Shown here: positions 9,703 through 19,889 of the stretch, one piece after another
Layout: every line of letters begins with the position of its first letter
Position numbering within the stretch: position 1 is the first letter of the stretch
Assembly (NCBI GenBank): GCA_009602725.1
Contig: WELB01000100.1
Span: forward strand, 345,711-378,616
Reading direction: 5' to 3'
Source: Spirogloea muscicola
Lineage: Eukaryota > Streptophyta > Zygnematophyceae > Spirogloeales > Spirogloeaceae
Length of the DNA: 32,906 bases
The notes under the pieces: generated by a model
Database searches by the model: none
What the model was told of the DNA's origin: nothing
What the model saw: only the letters and a program-made list of their open reading frames with translations
Position numbers and translations under genes: made by a program

Positions 9703-12700
9703 TCAGTGTCTTCGCATGGGCGCATTGGAGCCATCCTTGTGGATGGGGCCCATCCTTGGGTCGCTATCTGGAAGCAGCCTCTTGGGCGCCGCCTCACTAT
9801 CTACGGAAGCAAGGCTAGGGGAGGACGTCCTTGACTCAGCATCAGCAACAGTCGGAACATGCTGCTGTGAAGCACTAGCACTCTGTCTCCGTGCTATTAC
9901 TTCCTTCTTCGCTAGATTCAATATTAGCATTGCATCCAATTTGTACTGCAGAAACAAAGGCAACGACCACATTCAGAGACTGTCAAAAGCTGCAGTAGTT
10001 CTACTGAGTAGACACTGAAGCAGGTGAAAATGGGACTCTTCCAGTCCTTTCTTGCGAGCTTCACATAGAACAGCAGTTAACGGCAACATAGGGAGCAGAT
10101 ATCACCTCGCTAGCTGCCCCTGATCGTATCTTAGCAGCCATTACAGTCCACTTCTTGAAATGGACGCCTGCAGGACATAGAGAGATGGCAAATGTCCTCA
10201 AAGTTATCTTTCTCAGACTGCAGGAAGGCATGTTGTGGTTGAGCACCTATGCAGCTTGTCAAGAGTTGCTTATTGATGGCAGCTATTGTGCCTGTTGTAG
10301 CATCTATAGAAGAAGAGTCATCAGACCGCCGGTAGGATGCTCTTTCCGTGTTAAATGTTGAGTACATTCTCTATAATGCTTCATCCAGTCGCATGTAGGG
10401 CCTGTTTTAGTCTCATTCACTGTGGGCTTTCGGGGATTGTCATAAGTATCTGCAGGATGGCCACTGGAAGTACCTGATGTTACAGTGACTGTGCAAGTAC
10501 TTGATGATTCATTTCGTACCCTCCACAACGCTTGAACCTGATTCATGTAGTCAAACAAGTTCCTGGTGTGTTATGATACGTGGAAGTCAATAATTGACAT
10601 GTCAGAGCTTATTGAGTTCTCCACACACGTCCAGCATGCTACCAGTCCAGAAGGCCTACTGTGTCTTAGTTTTGTGGTTGAAGAAGGGTCAAAAGATGAT
10701 GGTGCCTACTTCAAAGTATGTTCCAAATGGTACATCATGAGCCTGGAGGACTGTCTCTAGTAACTGGGAGGAAAATACGCACAGGAAGAATCAGAAGCTA
10801 GAGCAGATGTATAATGCTAGATGGTTGCAAAGACAGGACCACAGTAATCCATTGACTAACAGCAAGAAGAGGCTGAACAACCTCTGCAACAACCTCTACG
10901 CACTACCTCTCCTCTGGGTTTCCAGGAGCAAGCTATTCAGGGTTGAGACATGGTGCAGAACACATTACCAGCGTGGACTTGTCGTCTTCAAAGCATGTCC
11001 GTTGCCAGTCAGTCATCGAAGTGGAGGGAGGGCACATGGGGCTATTGCACAAAGAGCGAAAGTCAATCTGCAGAAAGTGCGGACAAGTTGGATCAAAGCT
11101 TCACCAAAAAACCATCAATTTGTCACCTTGTTAGCATGTCTTCACCTTTACATTACGCATCCTGATCTTTGAAACCAGCAAATTATGGTCCATAAAGGCA
11201 GCACGAGAGTCACATGTAATGGCTAACCTTCCTGACCATGCCTCCAAATTGCTCAGAGACATGCCACTTCTCCACCTGCTTGTATGAAGTACCGATGTGA
11301 ATACAAAGGTACATCTCTTGCAAGCTGACTGCCAACTTGCAGTGCACCATTAGAAAGCCCAGAGCAGTGCTTAGGCACCAAAGTTGGAGAAGGCCGAGCC
11401 TCTCAAGGCAGTAACAGATCCTTGCTTATGGTGCACTAAGCTCACCTTCAACTCGCTATCTTTTCGGGCGTTTCTATATGTCGAAGTGAATGTTGATGAG
11501 TCATCAAGCAAGAATGTAAAGTACTCCTCAGCTGTACACGGTAAGCTATCCTGAAATCCAGATGTCAGAATTCAGCATGTGGAATGTAACCGTTGAACTT
11601 TCAGCAACCAACATGGAAAGTTTAGGAGAATCCAATCATCTTGCAAGCAAAGGCCAAGCTTTGCGCAGAAGCATAAGAAGAGCTGCTGCACGAGACTCAC
11701 CGATACTAGTGGCTGGAGGACTTCGTGGCTCAAGAATGGCTGCACAGGCTTGGATCGCGGCGGTGAGCGAGGAAGTTTCACCAAAGCACCTGGCAAAGGG
11801 AGAGGAGTAAACAGAAATTGGATTCCACACTCAGAGCGACAAAGTTGGGCAAAGGAACAACTTTCCAATCTCTTGGGGCATGCTCAATGGTGCTCGTCTT
11901 TGTAGGCAGCTACACAGAGTGGAAGAGGTATGTGCTGAGATTCACCATCCAACTCAGTATGCAGGTCCACACGACCACTCCGAGCCCGCATCAAGGACTG
12001 CTCCGCTTCCTGACAGGAGCAGAAAGAAACTCCACATTGAGTGACTATGGTGATGCTTACAGAACTACAACCCTGTGCCAAATGTCTTGGTTCCTCGACC
12101 TTGCGAGTACGTCTTAACCGTCGAACAAATCAAAGGCCAGTTTCATGCTACCCATGTAGGGGGTAAGCCAAGGTTCTGCCAGTACCTGGACCTCAGCCTG
12201 CTCCATGGTTGCGTAGTCAGCCACAGCCTTCTGGAGCAGTCGCAGGGAATGATTGCGATTCCAGAAGGATGCAAACTTGTATTTTGCCCTCCCTGTAGTG
12301 GTGAAGGAAGTGACAAAAGTCAACAGTCCCACTTGAGCTAACAACCACAGAAGATGGTTAGAAGTCTCTGCAGACGGATCTAGTACCAAAACGCCTGTGT
12401 GCTTTATATACGTGATAGAAGAAGCAAGGAAGTCCATCCCCAAGGCTGTATCTAGAAATTCCACAAGAGAGGCAGGGGCCTACAAGCAAGTACCATCTGG
12501 GCTTGCCAAGGGGGGCACACCATGACCACCAGCTCCAGCGCGCAGGATAAGTGTGACGGAGGGATTGATCATTGCGTGTTGGCTTCTCCGCATCTGTGTC
12601 ACACTGGGGTGATCTCAGATAATAGCCAGCTACATGCCGCAGGATAAGCGTGATTGAGGGATCAATTGCATGTTGCCTTCTCCAGATCTGAGTCATATGG

Positions 12701-15558
12701 GCTGATCTTTTACTTTAGCCAGCCACATGCCTGTAAACAGACTGACCTCGAACAATTCACGTACTCTGAACACATTATTTCATCGAAGCCAAGGTCTGAG
12801 CTGAAACCCTGACCCTAAGGTCAATCAACATGTTTAGCACTCGTTTCTAATAGCTGTATATGCCCTGACTTTGCGGCTATAAGGCGCGCATGTCGGTCAC
12901 AAGCACATCCTGTCAGAGGACTGCCTGGTTAGGCAAGCTCTGCGTGAACCATGTCTAGCTGGTTAGGACTTGCCTCTTCAATATCCTCCAGAGGGAGGAT
13001 GACTTTTAGTTGCTTCTTGAAGAGATTTGAATGAAAGCAGATGTGCCAAGCCGATATGTACATTCTTCCATGATACAAGAAAGACCTCTCCAGCCCACAA
13101 GAGAAGCTGTGCAAGACTACCTGCAATAGTGTCAACGACGTTCATTACAATACCTGATTGCCTTGTGAAACGTGACTGCAAGATAGCTGCAATGCTCAGT
13201 CAATAAACTGCCACCAGTTGCTGTGCAGGCAGCTTGACAGTAGCCTAACCTCATCAGGAGGCAGGTCGAATATTGTCTGCAGTGGGCCAGGCTTCTGATG
13301 CACCTCTGTGGCCACCTGCTCTGTGGACCCTCCATGGGAGTAGCGCCTTAGCTTCAAAGCTGATGGAAAGCCACGGCCCATATTGCCGTTTGATGGCCTG
13401 TACACTCTTGGAGCATACGGTAAAAATTCAGCAGGTTGTCAATCACAGTGAAGAAAAACATAATGGTCAGCACACAGCCTTCCTGGAGCCTGCTCAATAA
13501 GTTCCAAGCTTGTCCATGCAGTGCTTTAAGCTTGATGGAAAGCGCACCCTGACAAAGTAGTGGCGTGCATTTTGCTCTGCAATTGGAGACAGACCTGCAA
13601 AGAGACACAAAATGGTAACGAGTCACAGCGCCTCACCGCCAAGCTCTAATAACGGTGTAGGACTAGACAGCTGGGGCTACCAAGAGTCAGGGTCGAAAGT
13701 GTGTCATTGCAGGATAATCTTTCATATACGACAGTGTGAAATACCACCATGGTGAGGTGGTGGAAGTACAGCGAAGATCCTTGAATATAAACAATGATCT
13801 CATGCTGCGCTAATCTCCAGATCAATTATGGGAGAAAACCGCGGCAGTGTACTTCCAATAGACCTAAGAAGGAGGTTCTAATCAGAAATGCAGATAGTCC
13901 ATCACCTGGCCAGAGGTCCTGTCCAAGAAATACCAATCTGCTTCCCTCTCTTCACCTTCCTCGATGACTATAGTTGTGCTACCTAACTCCGAGCTCTTGG
14001 AGATGATGTCCCAATCGTAGATGCTAATCAAAATCTGCACCAGAAGACATAAGTAAGTGGGCACAATATGTAGGCTGCGACCTACTAGGTTCATCTCGCG
14101 TTGCCCATCGATGTATTTACTGGCCCGTGATTTGTGCTTTAAACAATCGCTGTTTGTGACACACGCACAAAAACTACCTTGACAGGCATCTCTTCAGTGT
14201 AGAAGTCAAACTCCTCACCCCACATTGGGTTTCGCGAGCCCATGACAGCAGAGCTGCAGAACAGCGGATCTCAAGCTCTGGAATTTGCCTAAGTCGAACT
14301 TAAAAACCAGTGTGCGTGCTAGACCACCAGTTTGTCAACAGTAACCAGCATACAAAGAAGAGGTCACTGGCAAAGTGACTGCAAGCTGAAGTCCTCAACA
14401 AACTCTTCTAGCACACTGTGTTGAGCGCATACGGCAGCAAGCTGACCTGAACCGCTTCTGTGAGCCACAAGTGATGACTGCATAAGGGTCTGAGGTGCCA
14501 CTTATGTTGGCGGCTTTCAGATTCTTGGCTGCAAGAAGTTGAAGCTGCACGGACGATGACAGGGTCCACTCACAACAATCTTAGTAGATGTGCCAATAAG
14601 ATTGTCTCTGGAACAACTGCAGCACTGTGCGACGAGCAATATGACTGTAGTAAACTTGTAGGAAGTGCAGGACTGATGTGTCGGCAATTCAGTCTACCAT
14701 AGCAACCGTTGTTGACACTGCATGAAGGTGGCCTCTGACCAAGCGTGTGAACGAGTGAGTCGAGCTTTCGGTGAGAGCACTATACACACATGTATCTGGT
14801 GCATGTGACCCGCACTGGACTCCGGGATATCCGCCTCCGCTTTCTGTGTCTTTACCTGCACGAGAGGAGAACTACATCAATTGCAAAGGTGTCTTCTCAC
14901 TCAATTGTCCTCTGAAAGGGCCAAGCCATCATACATCTCACCATTGATGTACACGACCACATGCAACTGCCGCTTCAGAGTAGATCGAAGAGACTTGCCG
15001 ACACCCATGGCAAGAAGCGGGTGCATGCACAGTAGCTGCATGGGGCAGGACTAACAGCTCAGGCACCTCATTCGCATCATGCGCTGGTGGTGCTGGAGCA
15101 GCAACAGACGTCTCAAACTGTTCCAGCTTCGTCTCTTTCCTTGCCTTCTGAAATCGCGAAACATGATCACAATCACTCGAATGGTGGACAGCAGCTGCCT
15201 GAACCTGCCTTGAGGAGCACAGAAAATCTCAACTGCAATCTGCCACATCCTAAGGAGCATTACTCGTGCACTTCAACAGAAACATCAAAACAGAAACATC
15301 AAAGTATAACTATGCTTTCCTCATTATCTACAAGGCTTGCACAAGCCTGACTGGTGCAGGAAGGCGCACCCTGAGAGCCCGGGGCTTCTTAAGGGCATGC
15401 TGCCAGGAGGCAGGCGAGGCCCGGGGGGCCTCTCTCTCCAGGGCGTGCTGGAGTAGGACAAAGAGGACGATCACGAGCACCGCCGTGACGAGCGACATGT
15501 TGACCTCCCGCCACGAAGGTATCAGCAGCGCCGCCGCGGCCCTGGCCAGCCCCTCCAT
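9703..15558 (-). CDS. BAGP1: C2-GRAM-VASt domain protein (BAGP1 type), 20 exons, about 707 aa
   Basis: Exons 5' to 3': 15558-15370, 15147-14953, 14855-14790, 14544-14447, 14253-14178, 14034-13906, 13594-13548, 13397-13250, 13120-12974, 12593-12494, 12292-12192, 12009-11946, 11789-11701, 11550-11446, 11275-11228, 11067-10969, 10763-10710, 10537-10474, 10167-10106 and 9945-9703. Phases agree throughout. Domains: an N-terminal hydrophobic anchor ([19 protein letters not shown]); a C2 domain at about 145-250 ([31 protein letters not shown]), which typically binds Ca2+/phospholipid; GRAM at about 310-405 ([52 protein letters not shown]); VASt at about 465-640 ([36 protein letters not shown]). In plants BAGP1 binds BAG6 and acts in basal immunity. 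The first two exons are least certain: the exon 2 donor is ambiguous and in-frame ATGs at 15711/15708 or 15498 are alternatives. Odd points are a GC donor after exon 9 and a second copy of exon 10. Confidence 0.88.
12540..12735 (-). repeat. Tandem duplication of a GRAM exon and flanking intron
   Basis: Two diverged copies of a roughly 97-bp unit lie head to tail. The used copy (about 12540-12638) carries exon 10 sequence [18 protein letters not shown] with its acceptor at 12594. The upstream copy (about 12639-12735) keeps an acceptor at 12688 and encodes [18 protein letters not shown] without a stop, one codon shorter. A possible donor (CAT|GTAGCT) would give a 54-bp in-frame exon at 12687-12634. 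Confidence 0.8.
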
Positions 15559-16330
15559 CCTGTTGCCCGCGGAGCTGATGTCGACCTCCCAGACGGCTCC
15601 ACCGTCTGAGCGGACGACGGCGCCAGCTCCCAGACGGCTTCTATTCAGGAGCCCTCGCTGCGCTGCCAGTCTCCAGAGCCTGCCGCTCGCCAATTCGTCG
15701 CGGAGCATCATGTGACTGGAACGGCAGCCCGCTCGGGAGCTCCGAGCAGGCGGGAGCTGGCCACCGAGGCGTCTGAGCGGATTCGGCGGCCGCCGAGAGG
15801 AGGCTGCGCCGCGCCAACCGCCGCGGGCCGGGCATGGCGGCCCATGGCCCGTCCCGCCGACGACGAGGCGCGGCCTTGGCTCGACGGGAGCTCCGCGGCT
15901 GCCAGAGAAGGAGGCCCCCGGGGCGGGCCGCCGCCGGAGCGGCCTAGCAGGACGGCAACGGCGGCGGAGGCGGCGGNTTCGCCGGAGTTGCCGGGGAAGG
16001 CGGGGCCTGGGGGGGGGGGGATGGTACTGCCGTCGCTTCCGTCGGCGGGCAGACGGCGGAATCGTGGGCCCCACCTGTGATGTCATTACCTCTGCTGCTG
16101 GCAGCTGCGTCTCCGTCAAATCCCGCCATTTCATGTAATTACCACGAGTTGCAGGCCCCTCGCCTCGCCACTCGTGTGCTCCCTCTGAGCGGCTGCCCGT
16201 TTTGGAGCAGCCGCTTCACGGGGCAGCCTTTCCATTCAATCAGTCAGGTCCACTGGCGTCCGTGGCGGTGCTCTGGCTCCCCCCGGCTGTCGGATTTGCA
16301 TGAGCTCACTCGTGAGTACTAATGTCACGA
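15559..16330. other. GC-rich 5' region of the BAGP1-like gene
   Basis: This CpG-rich stretch lies upstream of the chosen start and probably contains the 5' UTR/promoter. The frame stays open upstream to ATGs at 15711/15708, so a longer N-terminus is possible. There is one N at 15977 and an 11-base or longer G run at about 16010-16020. No other gene is visible. Confidence 0.4.
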
Positions 16331-16419
16331 AGCCCCATGCTAAGGAGAATTGCTCGCCCATAGAGAGGGGCTAAGGGGGCTGTTCATCCTTCTCTGGGCT
16401 GGTCGTGCCCTAGTTCTGG

Positions 16420-16500
16420 CCCTGTGGGGACTCGTTACCAGGAGCCCAGTTTCTCCGACCTGCGGCTGCTTAGCAGGGGTTACGAGTGTTATGTAGCTGC
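16420..16500 (-). repeat. Interspersed repeat R3, copy 3
   Basis: AGCCCAGTTTCTCCGACCTG then CGGCTGCTTAGCAGGGGTTA matches 2895-2975 in the same orientation and 16835-16905 inverted. Copies 3 and 4 form an inverted pair about 340 bp apart. Confidence 0.65.
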
Positions 16501-16834
16501 TTAATTCCATGTGTGCTAGCTTCAGCGCTTTCCCTTGGCCCCTTTGCCTGTGTTCATTCCATTTTCTGGGCTGGCCTCTCCCAGCCACCGCCCTCTCCTG
16601 GAAGCGTCTTCTATCTTCTTAAGATTAACAGTGTCAATGCAGGCTGGAAAAGACGTCAGTACCGACGAGTGAGCACATACAGATGAGTGAGCACATACAT
16701 GTATCTGAAAGACTAGCAGCCGGAAAGAACGACGCTTCCAGTAGAGGGCGATGGCTGTGAGTGGCCAGTCCAGATGACCAAATGAACGAGTTTTGAAGGG
16801 GCCAGAGGAATTGCTAAGCACACAGCGACTCAAG

Positions 16835-16905
16835 TGGCCACGAGGCACTCAGTAACCCCTGTTGAGCAGCCGCAAGTCAGAGAAAGTAGTCTCTGGGTGG
16901 CAGGT
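16835..16905 (+). repeat. Interspersed repeat R3, copy 4
   Basis: ACTCAGTAACCCCTGTTGAG and CAGCCGCAAGTCAGAGAAA are the inverted counterpart of 16430-16490. The intervening 16570-16830 contains foldback-family motifs such as GGCTGGCCTCTCCCAGCC and no gene. Confidence 0.65.
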
Positions 16906-16914
16906 CCCCTAGCC

Positions 16915-17175
16915 AGACCCAGAGGCTGCAGCCAATGCACGACCGGCATGCAGATGCAAGGCGTGGGACCGCTGTAGTGCCGTTAATTGCTGCAGCGAGA
17001 CTGACAGGCGCATGTGATGCACCTGAGCGAGAGAGCCTGCTGCCTTGAAGTAAGCCCGCTGCCCGTGGTAACAGCGGGACAAAGGCGGAAAGCAACCCCC
17101 TTGACGAAAGCCAGAGGCTGCAGCTAGAGCACGGCCAGCACGCAGATGCAAGGCGTGGGACCGCTGTAGTGATGT
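16915..17175 (+). repeat. Direct repeat pair
   Basis: A segment of about 60 bp with GCAGATGCAAGGCGTGGGAC then CGCTGTAGTG occurs at 16918-16978 and 17110-17172. Diverged forms are seen at 970-1040 and 17610-17665. It is probably an internal module of the same repeat family. From 17175 to 17480 I see only foldback-type motifs. Confidence 0.7.
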
Positions 17176-17489
17176 GGACTGCGCATGCAGAGAGATCAGA
17201 AAGTAGTTGAGTGCCTAGTGGCCACTAGAGTCGCTGTGCGTTAGCGCTTTTCTGCCCCTTCAAAATTTGTTCAATCTTTTCCCTGGGCTGGCCATTCACA
17301 GCCATCGCCCATTACTGTGCGTTCCATTGGCCTGGCCTCTTGCAGCCATTGCTGTAAAGTTGGAAGAGCTGTTGTTGTGTGTGGAGTCTTTCTCTCATTC
17401 TTTCTCATCTCTCTCGAGTACTTTGTTCATTATTTTCTTTGGGCTGGCTTTTACCAAATAACGGAGGGGCCTAAGGAGCGCTAAGCAGC

Positions 17490-17600
17490 TACGAAGGGGC
17501 CTGAAGATGCTATGGCAGAACGGGGGAGGATGGACCACTCAGTAGTTACGAGTGAGGAGCTTCAAATCCGACAGACTAGCTGCCAAAAAAGTATGCCCCC
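17490..17600 (+). repeat. Interspersed repeat R2, copy 2
   Basis: Nearly identical to 9005-9110: GGCCTGAAGATGCTATGGCA, GGACCACTCAGTAGTTACGA, then TCCGACAGACTAGCTGCC. It forms the left edge of the amplified array that extends to about 19890. Confidence 0.75.
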
Positions 17601-18084
17601 TGCCGAAAGGCGGAGGTCGCAGCGAGAGCACGGCCAGCACGCAGATGCAAGGCGTGAGCCATGGACCGCTGAATCAGAAGTGCGCGCCATAGAGAAGAGG
17701 GCTGGCAAAGCCAGCCCCAAAAAGAATGGACAATGTCCAAAGCCGAAGAAAGAGGAGCCGGAAAAAGGACTACTCTACAAAACACTGCAGAACACATAGA
17801 CGATGCAGAGGAAAGCTCAGTACCCACGAGTGAGCAACATCAGGTCTGAGTAGCTCGCTGCAGGGAAAGAGGCACTCTGCCGAGACCCAGAGGCGGCGGC
17901 CATAGCACGGCCTGCTCGCGTGTGGATGGCGTGGGCAAGGGAGAGAAGTGCGCGCCCATAGAGAAGAGGGGCTGGCAAAGCCAGCCCAAAAAAGAATGGA
18001 CAATGTCCAAAGCCAAAGAAAGAGGAGCCGGAAAAAGGACTACACCACAAAACACTGCAGAACACATAGACGATGCAGAAGAAG

Positions 18085-18200
18085 AAGAAGTGGCTCTCCC
18101 AAGGGGGGCAAGGGCTGTGAGAAGCCAGCCCGAAAAGAATTGACAAGGAGCGAAGGGGCCAAACTACGAGCTAAGCAGCGACTGCGGGGCCTGAAGAGGC
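18085..18200 (+). repeat. Interspersed repeat R1, copy 2
   Basis: GGCTGTGAGAAGCCAGCCCG then AAAAGAATTGACAAGGAGCG and GCTAAGCAGCGACTGCGGGG match 19757-19880. Here the box B-like GGTTCGAAGGG is changed to GGAGCGAAGGG. Confidence 0.7.
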
Positions 18201-18401
18201 TATTGCAGAACGGGGGAGGATGGACCACTCAGTAGTTACGAGTGAGGAGCCTCACATCCGATGCAGAGGGAAGCTCAGTACCCACGAGTGAGCAACATCA
18301 GGTCTGAGTAGCTCGCTGCAGGGAAAGAGGGACTCCGCCGGGACCCAGAGGCGGCGGCCATAGCACGGCCTGCTCGCGTGTGGACGGCGTGGGCAAGGGA
18401 G

Positions 18402-18775
18402 CGTTGAAGCGATATGGCCAGGCGCATGCGGAAGACTTGTGCGAGCGAACCGGCGGCGTTGAAGCCGGGCATCGCCCCTGGCAGACCCGGCCGCCGATCA
18501 ACTGGCGGGCAAGCCGCTGAATGAGATCCAGCCAGCGGCTGCCGAAAGCCCCGTGTACATCCATCGCCAGGGCCGCGAATTCATCCCCAACCGGGTGATC
18601 AGCATATTTTCGCTCCTTGTCCCGGGCCGCCCTGGCCGACCGCGTGCCCTGCAAACGACGCCGATATGGTGGGATTGGCGGAGTCGATGCAGTCAGTTGT
18701 CACCACTTCGGCGATGATGCGGGGACCGCCGCCGGGCGGGATGGCGACCAGGTCGGCGCGGCGTGTATGGGGCGG
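18402..18775 (-). pseudogene. Retrotransposon endonuclease-domain fragment, tandem copy 1
   Basis: Reading on the minus strand gives HTRRADLVAIPPGGGPRIIA, EVVTTDC, then after a frameshift near 18630 KERKYADHPVGDEFAALAMD and GAFGSRWLDLIQRLARQ. This is the core of the restriction-like endonuclease domain (D, D, K-x2-Y/H spacing) of the same lineage as 21717-22251. A short deletion near 18500 distinguishes it from its sister copy 950 bp to the right. Confidence 0.75.
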
Positions 18776-19052
18776 AAGGGAGACTGACAATCGCATGCGG
18801 TTACCTGGGCCCACGAGCAGGGCAAGCGCGGCCAGATTAACTGGTGGCTGGGAGAGGCCAGCGGCGTTTCGGCTCACCGCGCCTGCGTGACACAGCGCGC
18901 CTCGCAAGCCTGGCCAGCAGGTCGAGCCACTGAGACCCGAGAGCCTCGTGCACGTATCCTCGATGGGCGAGCCCTTCTCTTTGTCCATTCTTTTTTGGGC
19001 TGGCTTTGCCAGCCTCTCTTCTCTATGGGCGCAGCGCACTTCTCTTCTCTTT

Positions 19053-19140
19053 TGTCCATTCTTTTTTGGGCTGGCTTTGCCAGCCCCTCTTTCCCATAGA
19101 GAAGAGGGGCTGGCAAAGCCAGCCCAAAAAAGAATGGACA
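19053..19140. repeat. Perfect 39-bp inverted repeat (foldback/hairpin)
   Basis: The left arm 19053-19091 begins TGTCCATTCTTTTTTGGGCT. The right arm 19102-19140 is its exact reverse complement, separated by 10 bp. Inside each arm GGCTGGCTTTGCCAGCC is itself palindromic. Single arms of this structure occur at 17700-17735, 17965-18005, 18980-19015 and, diverged, 3030-3065. Confidence 0.9.
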
Positions 19141-19351
19141 ATGTCCAAAGCCAAAGAAAGAGGAGCCGGAGAAAGGACTACACTACAAAACACTGCAGAA
19201 CACAGAAACGATGCAGAGGAAAGCTCAGTACCCACGAGTGAGCAACATCAGGTCTGAGTAGCTCGCTGCAAGGGAAAGAGGCACTCCGCCGAGACCCAGA
19301 GGCGGCGGCCATAGCACGGCCTGCTCGCGTGTGGACGGCGTGGGCAAGGGA

Positions 19352-19715
19352 GCGTTGAAGCGATACGGCCAGGCGCATGCGGAAGACTTGTGCGAGCGAA
19401 CCGGCGGCGTTGAAGCCGGGCATCGCCCCTGGCAGACCCGGCCGCCGGTCAATGGCCTGGCGGGCAAGCCGCTGAATGAGATCCAGCCAGCGGCTGCCGA
19501 AAGCCCCGTGTACATCCATCGCCAGGGCCGCGAATTCATCCCCCACCGGGTGATCAGCATATTTTCGCTCCTTGCCCCGGGCCGCCTGGCCGACCGCGTG
19601 CCCTGCAAACGACGCCGATCTGGTGGGGTTGGCGGAGTCGAAGCAGTCAGTTGTCACCACATCAGCGATGATGCGGGGACCGCCGCCGGGATGGCGACCA
19701 GGTCGGCGCGTCGCG
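19352..19715 (-). pseudogene. Retrotransposon endonuclease-domain fragment, tandem copy 2
   Basis: Minus-strand translation gives GGGPRIIADVVTTDC, ASFAGHAVGQAARGKERKYA, DEFAALAMDVHGAFGSRWLD and LIQRLARQAIDRR. It is nearly identical to 18402-18775 but keeps the frame through the AARGKERKYA region. N-terminal zinc-finger and reverse transcriptase parts are missing, so it is a relic carried within the amplified module. Confidence 0.78.
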
Positions 19716-19756
19716 TATGGGGCTGGCCGTCCGCGCCCAGCTGGATGGGCATGATT

Positions 19757-19880
19757 GAAGAAGTGGCTCTCCCAATGGGGGCAAGGGCTGTGAGAAGCCA
19801 GCCCGAAAAGAATTGACAAGGTTCGAAGGGGCCAAAGTACGAGCTAAGCAGCGACTGCGGGGCCTGAAGAGGCTATGGCA
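19757..19880 (+). repeat. Interspersed repeat R1, copy 3
   Basis: This is the best R1 copy: GAAGTGGCTCTCCCAATGGG, GGCTGTGAGAAGCCAGCCC, GACAAGGTTCGAAGGGGCC, then GCTAAGCAGCGACTGCGGGG. It abuts the 3' end of the reverse transcriptase relic. Confidence 0.75.
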
Positions 19881-19889
19881 GAACGGGGG

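Larger units (their letters stand above)
17686..19350 (+). repeat. Amplified repeat module, three copies
   Basis: A module holding GAAGAGGGGCTGGCAAAGCC, AAGAATGGACAATGTCCAAA, ACACTGCAGAACACA and GTACCCACGAGTGAGCAACA then AGGTCTGAGTAGCTCGCTGC is present at 17686-17945, at 17946-18095 plus 18259-18400, and at 19098-19350. The middle copy is interrupted by R1 and R2 sequence at about 18096-18258. High identity between copies indicates recent duplication. Confidence 0.8.

Noticed and set aside
10538-10562. Starting the VASt exon at 10562 (NLFDYMNQ)
   Set aside because: Joining the upstream exon ending [10 protein letters not shown] directly to VQALWRV at 10537 keeps the phase and the domain pattern. 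The 10562 acceptor would add a non-homologous insertion and break phase.
15328-16134. 268-residue minus-strand frame as one continuous N-terminus of the BAGP1-like protein
   Set aside because: Codons above about 15720 give Arg/Pro-rich GC-driven sequence and include an N. The plausible protein starts at 15711 or, as chosen, 15558, and the frame beyond 15370 is intron.
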